64,000 bases of DNA from Clitoria ternatea (lineage: Eukaryota; Streptophyta; Magnoliopsida; Fabales; Fabaceae), in the NCBI GenBank assembly GCA_037962975.1, contig CM075672.1, positions 125,846,001 to 125,910,000 of the forward strand. The letters run 5' to 3'. Made by a program: the position numbers and the translations under genes. Below, one piece after another: positions 13,501 through 23,317 of this stretch (its first letter is position 1; each line of letters begins with the position of its first letter). The notes under the pieces were generated by a model that was not told the DNA's origin, did not search any database, and worked only from the letters and a program-made list of their open reading frames with translations.

Positions 13501-13869
13501 TGAGCTAATAAGGCAAGAATCAGTGACTTGATCATATTCAGATGTAGTAGACCCGTGAGAGATGGATCTATTATGACAGTCAATAAGAATATGGTTGGCA
13601 GCAAGCCAATTCATCCCTAAAACAATGTCTAGATCAATCAAAGGTAAACATATCAGATCTACTCGATAAGCTTTCCCTTCGATGTTGAGAGGACATTCTA
13701 GACATATGCGAGTAGAGCAAATGGGCTTATTGGCGGCAGTTGTGACAATCATTTGATAGGGCAGAGAGGTTGTAGGAAGCTTTAAATGTTTTACACAATT
13801 CTCAGATATGAAAGAATGAGTGGCTCCAGAATCATATAATACATTTAATAGAGTACTCCTATAAAGCAT
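10530..13869 (-). pseudogene. Element A pol: protease, reverse transcriptase, RNase H, integrase, chromodomain-like tail
   Basis: The aspartic protease motif is YDSGATHSF near the start. Reverse transcriptase follows, with VSPWGAPVLLVKKKDGS, KIDLRSGYHQI and the catalytic FIDD. RNase H covers YCDASKQGLG to VVADALSRK. The integrase has an HHCC zinc site (H...HPG...C-x2-C) and the first two acidic residues (TMDFV, VSDRDPRF), but the third, normally Glu in QSERT, is Lys (QSKRT). The tail ends ATWEIEEKIRELYPQLF, like a degenerate chromodomain. The frame is broken by an in-frame stop at 12475-12477 and a frameshift near 11850. The joint with gag near 13860 is also shifted. Family role: reverse transcription and integration of the element. 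This copy cannot supply an active integrase. Confidence 0.9.
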
Positions 13870-14951
13870 GTACCTTGCACAAGATCGTTCTCTTGTGATA
13901 CTTCTGCACCATTCATGGTAAAAACTCTGGCATTTCCCCCTGGCCTTCTGGTTGAGTTGTTTCCGGGCCTTCCAGGATTATTGTTCTGTCTGAAGTTGTT
14001 GTTGCGGGGAACATTTTGCATTCTCGGGGCATTGTTGGTAGAGACATTTGTAGTAGATCCTCCACTTCCTTGACCTGTTGGTCGTACTGCCTGTCTTTGA
14101 GTTACTTGTTGTTGGTTATTTTTATTCCTGTACCAACAGTCAACATCACGATGTCCAATCCGTCCACAAATTGTGCAGTTTCTACCACTTTGGTTCTCCT
14201 GACCTCTAGGAGGAATTCGGTTGGCTGAGTTGAAAGATCGAAAATATGGTCGATCTCCTCGAAAATCCCTTCTTTGCTGTCGATCTGGCATACGTCGCTC
14301 TGGCCCATGATTAGACGCTCCAGGTCGTCGAAGATTAGAGGTATTTTCAAAGATGCGGCATCTGTCAACCAAAGTAGTGAATTGTGTAATTTGTTGACAA
14401 CATATGGCTTGACGAATCTCATATCGTAGCCCTGCTTCGAACTTTGCACATCTTGACGCTTCTCCCATGTGGGTGTAGTAGGGACAACATTTTGCCAGTT
14501 CATCAAACTTAGCAGCGTACTCCCCAACAGTCATATTGCCTTGTTTCAGATTAAAGAATTCCTGCTCCTTTTGCCTCCTTATGTCTTCGGGGAAATATTT
14601 AGCGAGAAATTCTGTCCTAAATCGTCCCCAAGTAATGATATGCCCATCAGTAGCTAGTCTGACTCTAGCATGAGTCCACTAGTGTTCTGCTTCTCCAACC
14701 AGCATGAAGACAGCAAAGGTTACACAATCCTCATCAGAACATCGCATAGCGACAAAAATCTTTTCAAGGTGTTCAATCTATAGTTGTGCTCCTTCTGGAT
14801 TGAAGCCTCCTTTGAACTGCGTAGGATTGTTCCTTTGAAAATTAGCTAATCCCTGTCTGGCAGAAGCATGAGGTAACTCTTGTCGTTCCATTACCTCCAC
14901 AATTCTGGTAAGAAGATTCTCCATCATATGATTGTTATTTTGGCGTGCCAT
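13845..14951 (-). pseudogene. Element A gag (capsid and zinc-knuckle nucleocapsid)
   Basis: The likely start is the ATG at 14949-14951, which begins MARQNNN. The capsid-type gag region continues to MTVGEYAAKFDELAKCCPYY and LRYEIRQAI. A nucleocapsid region rich in Arg/Asn/Gly follows, with one zinc knuckle, CTICGRIGHRDVDC (CCHC spacing). Two TAG stops occur upstream, near 14671-14684 and 14771-14784, both at positions where the family has Trp. After the knuckle the frame leads into the protease domain with a shift near 13860. The product would form the virus-like particle. The two stops make this copy defective. Confidence 0.85.
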
Positions 14952-15116
14952 TAGGAATTTGCTGAAAGAATATCAACAAATAGATTCAGGGTATGTGTTA
15001 TATGGAGCATTCCTCATAGGATATTTAGTCTTAGGAGTGTTATGGACTGTTCAATATTTCTATCAGAGTACGTGGAAACCTAATGGTCCACTCCACAAGC
15101 TTAATGAATCGACTAT

Positions 15117-15128
15117 GCTCTGATACCA
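15117..15128 (-). other. Element A primer-binding site (initiator tRNA-Met)
   Basis: On the minus strand TGGTATCAGAGC lies a few bases downstream of the 5' LTR end. It is complementary to the 3' end of plant initiator tRNA-Met, the usual primer of chromoviruses. It fixes the direction of the element. Confidence 0.88.
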
Positions 15129-15132
15129 CCTT

Positions 15133-18100
15133 TGTAACACCCTCGGTTAGATAAGACAAATCCTTCTGTAGGTTCATCCTATTTAACTGAGAGTGTTAAC
15201 AGTTTTCAGAAAAAGTGAATATTTTTTTTTTATAAATACTTGGCAGATCAGTGGAAGCAATATTGTATATATCACATAGTCATTCACAAACTGTAAGTAA
15301 TTGTACTCTTAACAGAATGGGGCACGCAGGCACCCTTAAATATTATACAGTCATCCGGTGTCTAATTATAAATATTCTATCCTTAATGATTGTTCTCAAT
15401 GGGTTCAGCGTATTACTGATCTTCACACTCGGGTTCTTGAGTTTCTAATTCCTCTGAAAAATGTTCAACAGTAAGGGTGAGTATAACCCAAGACCCTGAT
15501 TGGTTAATCCGGTGCGGACATAATCCAGTTAACATACAATGTCACATAGATCATACATTTAACATATTCACAATTATAACAATCAAACATGTTGTCATCA
15601 CATAATCGTATATTTAGCATGTTCACAATTATAACAATCAAGCATATTGCCATGAAATAAATCGTACATATAACATATTCACAATTATAACAATCAAATA
15701 TGCTGTAATAAAATGCATGAGTTTGGATTTATTATGATTTATCTTTGGTTAAGTCTCATGATGCATGTGGGCCCAATAAATCGTTTCATCTTCTTCTCAT
15801 TCTTTGGAATATCACCATTCCAATCATCTAGAGCGATCAGGGTCCGCCCAAGTTCCATGTGGTACAAATGAACTCATTGGTTCTCATCATTGATTTAAAT
15901 ATTTTTGGAACTTGGATCCCTACGATTATAGTTACACTCCGTCATTTAGTCTAAGTACACTAGAATTGCATCGTCTCACCCAGCTATCAGGCGCGACTCT
16001 GATGCCATTGGGTTGCCGTTCCAGTTGTACTCCCAAGATTCTTCATGGAGATCGAACGTGAGTGTCCTCCACTGTACCAAGTGTATGCTCTAGAGGTTTT
16101 TCTTCTTCAAAACATATTTTCATGATGCGAAATGTATTATCTTTATCATTAGATCCCTGGGTATCTTATGTGTTTCCAGTCTCATTATATCATTCACAAG
16201 TTCTTTGAATTTCATCAATCATTTAAACCATGTAAGATATTCGTTTATTATTTTTTTTTAGAAATATATCTATTATATATATTCTTTCATAAAGAGTAAA
16301 ATAATATATTCTTTATGTAATTACGCATAATTAAGATGTTAACAATGTATAATAATAATAAAACTAATAATAATGGTAACAATGTTAAGTTTGACAATAA
16401 ATAATGATAATAATAGAATAAGAATGATAATTATAACTTACCAATAACTTAAAAATATTAAAGATTAGTTTCCAATTGAAAATTCAAGTGAAAAACATTA
16501 AAAACAGAGTTTTCCGAGTGGAACAGGGGTAAATCCGAGTGAAATGAGTATGATTCCGAGTGGAATCATACAGAGAAGGGTTCTCCAAGCGATCTGGCTA
16601 AAAATCCGAGTGGAATTGTACTGGAAGGCTGTTTTCCGACTGAAACAGGTCTGATTCCGAGTGGAAATGATTTTTCCGATTAAAATAAATTATATCCGAG
16701 TAGAAATGTTGATTTCCAAACTTTTTGAGAAAAATAGGTTTAATACTGAGTGAGAAATTGAGTTTGCCGAGTGAGATGAGTTGAATACCGAGTGAAACTG
16801 AATCATCCGAGTAAAATAAATCTGTTCCGAGTGAAAAATGAATTTTCTGGGTGAAATGAGTTTAGATACCGAGTAAATTCAGGCTGAAGTGAGTTTCTGA
16901 ATATAATAAGCATCAATCCGAGTGAGTTCAGGTTAAAAGTTTTCTCAGGGAAGTTAAAAATATTTTTCCTAGTTAAAAGTGTTGAGCAGAAAGGTTTCTG
17001 AGTAAAATTTATATAATTTCCGAGTGAAAAATCATTCTGCTGACTAGAATACCTTCGAGTAAAGTAAATCCGAATGAAATAATCCTGATTCCGAGTGGAA
17101 TTAGGTTGATAAGAGTTTTCTGAGTTAATTTAACTATATATTCTGAGTGAAATTAAACTAAAAGGAGTTTTCTGAGTGAAATTAAGTCAAGTTCCGAGTG
17201 AAATAATTTAAGAAAGAGATTTTCGAGTAAAATAAGACTTAGGAGATGCTGTCCGAGAGAAATAGAGTGTTTTCCGAGTGAAATATGATGTTTTCCGAGT
17301 GAAATCAACTGGGAAGATGCTGTCCGAGTGGAAATAAACTAGAAAAAGTTCTCTGAGTGAAATTAGGTTGTTTACCGAGTGAAAAATTGTTTATCAGAAT
17401 GAAATACATTCAGTTAAGGTTGAATCCGATTGAGACTAAGCAAAACCGAGTTGTTATAGGTGTAAAACCGGTCGGATTAACATAAAACAGAACCTGTTAT
17501 CATTAAATCCATCTTCTATTCATAATTTTTCACTGGAAATCACACGGTACCCATGATTCTTAGTATTTTTAGTCCAATAAGTACATATCATTTCACAATT
17601 CATCACTGATTATATACACTCGGTAACAGATATATATATATATATATATACATGCATATACAAATAACAATTTAAAGCATTTAATTCATACACACTGAAT
17701 CTGTCCTTCACTCGGTTTTCCCACAAGGCACCCAAGAATATACCCCCTTACCTCAATGAAGTTCCTGGATGGAAAGAAAGAGGTTTCCTTCACTGTCCTG
17801 CTTCAAATCCGAGTGAAACAGAAGGGAAAGGAGAGGGAAAGAAGCTTGCTGGGAAGGACAGTGATGAAGGTGTTTGTGTCGTGTGTGGGTATGAGTTCTG
17901 AGAACCTTGAGCTGGTTTAAATAGGGAGGAAGTGAGTGGGAAAACAAGTGGGGGACAGCTTTTCTGAGTGGGCTGTTAGTGGATTGCTAATGGAAGGGTC
18001 ACTAGGGATTAAATAAAGATATATGCTGAGTCAGTGCCCATTTCTGGTCGTCCACTATCCATAATGCGCACGATTGAATTTAAATATCATTAAAAGACAA

Positions 18101-18962
18101 AATTGAAGTCAATACGCACTTCTGTCAGTGAATACCGAGTGAAATTACACTCGGTTAAGAACTATTCTGATTGGAATTCCTACTTTCTAGTCAACAATTT
18201 CAAGGCTCGCTTGAGCGAAGCTTCAAATCTTCACTCGGAACCGACTCAGGCACTCGGTTTCTCACTCGGTAATACCTCTTCAGACCGAGTCCTCTCTTTC
18301 TCAGAATCTTCACTCGGAAATCCGAGTCTTCCTTCACTCAATTCACTCGGTTTAGGCCAATTTCTTTAATTATATGCCCAATTAAGGTTTATTTAAACCA
18401 TTACCTCTCGGAACAAGACTCACACGTACTACTCTCACTCGGTTTTTTGTCCAGCAGGGTGTATCTCACTCGGAATTGGCTCCCTCCACCATTTTCCACT
18501 CGGTTTCCTAAGCAAATTCATAGGAAACCGTTCGGAATCCTTCCCAATTGATTCCACAACGCACTCCAATCGGTAGGAAGCATCAAATCAACATAAACAT
18601 GAGTATTTATACATTCTTTCACTCGGAATACTCCAATTGGTGTAGTCTCTTTCAGAAAAGGAAGCATTCAACTCGGAACCGAGCCTTTCTATGATGTTTT
18701 CACTCGGATTTTTCTCCCCCACTCGGAATTTCTGACCATTCACTCGGAATTCTTCTCTGTTACTCGGAACAGAGCCCTTTTTACTCGGTTTTTGCATCAT
18801 TTCACTAATATTCCATATAAATTCTATTATTATGTGCAAAAATGACATTTTTGAGGTACTACAGACCATCAACAGGGTATATATTGACTTATTCTTGCTT
18901 ATAAACCCTCCATAATTAAAATTTACAAGGATAAAATTGCTTCTAAAAAGAGGGATGTTACA
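15133..18962 (-). repeat. Element A, right LTR (5' LTR)
   Basis: A 3830-bp LTR, nearly identical to the left copy. Differences I can see include a roughly 10-bp deletion near 18240 (an AATTCCTTTG-like piece present in the left LTR at about 9758), single-base changes, and two more TA units near 17640. The same CCGAGTG and ACTCGG arrays are present. Transcription of the element would start in this copy. Confidence 0.95.
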
Positions 18963-18967
18963 TTGTG

Positions 18968-20638
18968 TCTTAACAACAAGTCTTTCCAATATGGCAAATC
19001 CCACAGGACACTCTGCTTCACCCAGTGGTGTTCCTTACCGTGACCCGCAAACTCCTTAACACTCTTGTCCTAGATGTAAGGATACTCTTCGACCCTCTGC
19101 CAAACCCGTGCACCAGATAACCTACGGGGTGGAGGTTCATTAACAACCTTGTTCTTCTTAAAAGCAGTTTTGTTTCTCCTAAACGGGTGATCCAACGGTA
19201 GAAACTTTCTATGACAGTCAAAGAAACTTGTCTTGCCACTAACAGGGAGTGATTCCCCCCCGGTATGTTCCATGCATACAGGGCAAGCAAGCTTCCCAGA
19301 CGTGGACCATCCAGAAAGCATACCATAGGCCGGGAAGTCGTTAATAGTCCACATCAAAATAGCACGCATCATAAAGTTGTTCTTCAAAGACGCATCGTAT
19401 GTCATTACCCCGACATCCCATAATTGTGATAACTCTTCCACCAACGGTTGCAAAAACACGTCTATGTTCGCCTTTGGATTTTTGGGTCCTGGAACCAGTA
19501 TAGATAGAAACATGACCTCCCTCTTCATACACATATCAGGAGGCAGATTGTATGGGGTCAGGATGATTGGCCAACAGGAGTAAGCTCTTCCATATTGACC
19601 GAACGGGTTAAACCCATCAGTACATAAGCCAAGTCTTACATTGCGCGGCTCGCCAGAAAAGTCCGGATATAGCTCATCCAAACACTTCCATGCTTTCCCG
19701 TCGGAAGGATGGCAAAGAAACCCCTCTTGTGTTTGGTTCAGAGCATGCCAACGCATGTGTTTTGCCGTGGACAATGAGGCATACAGGCGTTGAAGACGCG
19801 GTGTTATAGGGAAGTACCACATTTTCTTCCTGGCCGTCCGTGTTACCTTCCCTCTCCTTTTAACGGTCTTGTAGTGTTCCTCATTACAATGCAGACATTT
19901 TGTGACACTCTTATCTGCAAACTTATTTCTGAACAGCATACATCCACCAACACAACACTCTATCTTCACACAACCCAACCCCAAGTTTGCCACTTGTTTC
20001 TTAGCATGGTATATGTTTGCTGGCATTCTATGATTACTAGGCATGGTGGAACCCATCAGATTGACCATCCTATTAAAACAACCTCCAGAAAGATTATAAT
20101 CTACCTTTAGGCTTAAAGCAGCTAGGGAGGCTGACAACTCAGTGTGACTGTTGCACCCGTCCCATAATGGAGTCTGAGCCGCCGCTAACAAATCATAAAA
20201 TCTCTTCACCTCCGGATTAGGATCCTCCTCTACATTGTCAGAGTCTCCATGACTTGCTTGGTCATTATGTTCCAGCAGACGCCCGGTGGAGGGTCCAACA
20301 TGATCCATCACTATTTGTTCTATGTTGTTGTACGTATCCCTGTTTCCTCCAACCTCATAGTAAGACTGTTGCACAGTTACGTCTGATGGTCTACGCGGTA
20401 ACTGCTCACCATGGTTGTACCAGCAGTGGTATGTTTCCATGAACCCTTTCTCAGTTAGGTGGCACATGACATCATCCACGTATTCAAAACTCATGCATTT
20501 GCACCTTGAGCATGGACAACGAATCTTCTGAGTTGCTTCAAATCCAGGCGTGTTTGCCGTAGCGAATGGAATGAACTCCAATAGCCCCATCATAAACTCC
20601 TCAGTCACTCGCCGACTGCGATCTAGTCGGTTGTACAT
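18968..20638 (-). pseudogene. TNPD-like CACTA transposase, 5' part (transposase-associated domain and Transposase_21)
   Basis: The start codon at 20638 follows an in-frame stop, giving MYNRLDRSRRVTEEF. The N-terminal transposase-associated domain has paired Cys (IRCPCSRCKC) and HLTEKGFMETYHCWYNHGE. The Transposase_21 region follows, with KMWYFPITPRLQRLY, GFNPFG, LVPGPKNPKANIDVFLQPLVEEL and a zinc-type CPVC block. An in-frame TAG falls just after EEYPYI, near 19069. The reading continues to LPYWKDLLLRHN, where element A is inserted, and the gene resumes at 6646. Family role: catalytic subunit for CACTA excision and integration. This copy is disrupted by the stop and by the 12.3-kb insertion. 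Confidence 0.9.
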
Positions 20639-21194
20639 CCATTATCGATTTGTCGATACCTCCATTTATAACATCTAACAAGCACGATCTCTATTACCTT
20701 ACACGTTTAAATTTTTATTTAACTATCGGTTGTGAATCACTCTATCTCTTTGATGTTGCAAATTGGTGGGGCCCTATCCCATTCGGGATGAATATGCAAC
20801 CATCCGTAACCCATCCCATAATTGTATATGGTCTATCTTGTGTCATTGATGTTTATTTGAAATTTCGGCAGCATTTCGCATTGGTCCCCGAGTACACAGA
20901 GATACGTACGGTATGAAACACCACACACAGACATGCACCCTGGGGACAATACGAAACACCATAACTGAAATTTCAAATGCACATTCATTCAATTTCTCAA
21001 GATAGACCACATACAACATTGATGGGTTATGCCCTACAGGTTACAAATTCATACCAAACTGTCCAACCGGGACAATTTAAGATCCAACACAACACGGTAC
21101 ATCGACCGGTTGTTTTGAAACTTGAACAGGAATCTAATGGGTACACACACGACTAAACCTTACATTATTAACGTTGAGTTTCATTTTTTAAGTT

Positions 21195-21306
21195 CCCTAA
21201 GAAAGGGAGCCTGCCGAAATTTTGGCAGAGTCTCCCCTGTAAACTAGACATTTCCCAAAATTAGAAACGGCCTGTTACATATAGAAAACTTCCCAGTATT
21301 GATAAT
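21195..21306. repeat. CACTA internal hairpin module, copy 2
   Basis: GGGAGCCTGCC and GGCAGAGTCTCCC form an imperfect inverted repeat around GAAATTTT, followed by CCTGTA...ACATTTCCC and CCTGTTAC. The same order of blocks is seen at 1405-1516, so the module is repeated within one transposon, here in the region upstream of the TNPD-like start. Confidence 0.6.
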
Positions 21307-21353
21307 TATATATGCTACACATTGTATGTGATATTGAGAGGTATTAAGTCCTA

Positions 21354-21666
21354 AATCATGTTATCAACACACAAAACTAATTCCTAATGAGCTCTGCTCT
21401 CAACTAACAAACAACATTACACATGCATAAAAAATCATGTTATCAGCACACAAAACCAATTCCTAATGAGCTCTGCTCTCCACTAACAAACAACATTACA
21501 CATGCATAAAACATTATGTTATCAGCACACAAAACCAATTTCTAATGAGCTCTGCTCTCCACTAAGAAACAACATTACACATGTATAAAACATATTATAA
21601 ACACATCAAAACCAATTCCTAATGATCTTTGCTCTCTACTAATAAACAATAATTGACATGCATACA
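21354..21666. repeat. 79-bp tandem repeat, four copies
   Basis: The blocks starting TTATCARCACACAAAAC at 21361, 21440 and 21519 are spaced exactly 79 bp apart and highly similar. A fourth, more diverged copy begins near 21595. Each unit contains CTAATGAGCTCTGCTCTC. The array lies in the 5' region of the CACTA. Confidence 0.85.
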
Positions 21667-22166
21667 CATATCGGGAAAGTCAGCGTTAGGGGATTACCTA
21701 GGGAAAAAGTCAGCGATGAATACGAAGCTGAAGAGATACGATCAGAGACCACGTGTGATGTGTTTTACTCTGCATGACAAACCAAGAAGTCGTTAGACAG
21801 TTACAAGTAACAAGGAAACTAAACAAAGAGAGACACACAAAGCAAACTATCTAGCAATATAGAATTTTCCATTTTTCAAAATAATTGAATTTCCAACTTT
21901 CATTCAGTTAAAAAAAATAGTGAATCTTATCTAGCAATCTAGAATTTTCTGAATTTGTAGATTCCAAGACTTGGTGGATTTTTGCCAACTTATTGCAATA
22001 CTTGGTACAGGTTTAAAGAGAAAAATATATACTCTTATTATCTATTAGCCCATACATAGTAGCATTTTAAAAAGCACCAGCATTTTAAAAACCAGCATTA
22101 GCATTTTAAAAACCAGCAGCATTCTTATATTCATAAAAAACCCAACAGCATTCTTAACAATCTACA

Positions 22167-23317
22167 ACAACAAGAAGTGTGAGCTATGAAAGTGGGGCAT
22201 CACAGTCATCTTCCTCTGCCATCACCAACAACAACTTTACTTGGTAACCTTCTTCAGATAATATGGTTGACATCAAGCCAAGGTCTTCCATGGATAACTC
22301 TTCCTCTGTGGTTTTCCATGACACTGCTCATCACAATAATAACAACAAGCTTCAACCTTCAGATTCTGACTCTTCCAATGACCCCAACTTGCATATGATG
22401 GGTTTAGGCCTTTCTTCCCAACCCATGGATTGGAATCAACCATCCTTGTTGTAAGTGCAAACTAAACTACTCTTACTATATATATTTCGAGTCAAATACA
22501 CACACACAAACAAATTTTACAACCAACCAAAAAAATGTTTTTTTTTCTAACAACTTTTACCTATCATTTTATTCTTTGATGACTTTGCAATTTAACATAG
22601 TAGGGAAGAGTGATTATAAATTGATTTATTTGATTGATCAATGTTCATAAGCTAAAAACTGTGACTTTTTGTTTGATGGTGATAGACGAGGAGAGAAGGG
22701 TACAGAGAACAGTTTCAGGTCGATGTTGCAAGAGAAATTGAGTTCATCAAGAACCAGTAATTTTCAGCAAGAAAGTGGGATGGGTTTATCTCATCATCAA
22801 TAAGTTCAATGGAGGCCAGAGAAGTTGTTTTCTGTAGAGCCTTCAAATAGGGGTTTCTCTTTGGATCAAAACCAGTTTAGTCCTCAATATAGCTCTGGGG
22901 ACAGTACAGTGACAAGCCAAGGGTTACCCTCCACTAATTTTCAGATTGATTCCTCTGCCTTATATGGTACCCCTAGTTCAATATTACAAGGACTATTGGG
23001 ACCTGACACTAATCAACAACAACAACAAGCGGCTTCTAATTCCTTTGAGAACCGCCCCATGAGTTTTTCATACCCAACAAGCTATGGATTAAACTCTAAT
23101 CATCATCATGAGTTGATGCCTTCTACTTGGTCCAAAGTTCCTCAATTCTTGAGAGCTTCACCTCTAAAACAACAATCACCTAATAGTAACCAGTTGTATT
23201 TCACTAACAACGCACTTTTTTGGAATGCCTCTGAGGCTGCAAACATCAAAGATGTTCGGTCCAGCTTCTTCCCCTCATTGTAACCCCATTTCTCTACGCC
23301 AAATTTTGATGTACAGC
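22167..23317 (+). pseudogene. Captured fragment of a bHLH123/bHLH112-like transcription factor gene (no bHLH domain)
   Basis: Two exons with a retained intron are visible on the plus strand, opposite to the transposase genes. Exon 1 ends at 22450 and encodes SYESGASQSSSSAI...MVDIKPRSSMDNSS and DPNLHMMGLGLSSQ. Exon 2 starts at 22686 and encodes SFRSMLQEKLSS, VQWRPEKLFSVEPSNRGF, FSPQYSSGDSTVTSQGLPS and ANIKDVRSSFFPSL. The intron 22451-22685 has GTAAGT and TAG ends and keeps the phase. These blocks match what I know of the N-terminal half of plant bHLH123/bHLH112-type proteins. The DNA-binding helix-loop-helix part, encoded further downstream in real genes, is absent. Three in-frame TAA stops (near 22245, at 22801-22803 and at 23281-23283) each fit a Gln codon changed by C to T. 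It is a gene fragment carried inside the CACTA, not a working gene. Confidence 0.8.

Larger units (their letters stand above)
6652..18962 (-). mobile_element. Full-length Ty3/gypsy chromovirus-like element A
   Basis: Two long direct repeats (LTRs of about 3.83 kb) enclose a gag-pol region read on the minus strand. The element is flanked by ttgtg at 6647-6651 and 18963-18967, a perfect 5-bp target-site duplication. The primer-binding site next to the right (5') LTR is complementary to initiator tRNA-Met, and a purine tract borders the left (3') LTR. Domain order is gag, protease, reverse transcriptase, RNase H, integrase, then a chromodomain-like tail, as in the Tekay/Del group of chromoviruses (clade by inference). 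The LTRs are nearly identical, suggesting recent insertion, but the reading frames carry stops and frameshifts. It interrupts the CACTA TNPD-like gene. Confidence 0.95.
20639..22166. other. CACTA 5' region upstream of the TNPD-like gene
   Basis: No credible gene. It contains an inverted repeat (ATRTGGTCTATCTTGWG at 20826-20842 and its complement at 20995-21011), the hairpin module at 21195-21306 and the 79-bp tandem repeats. The remainder is AT-rich with no signal I recognise. Confidence 0.6.

Noticed and set aside
19018..19326. 102-residue open frame on the minus strand
   Set aside because: Alternative frame of the Transposase_21 region; the family match is in the other frame.
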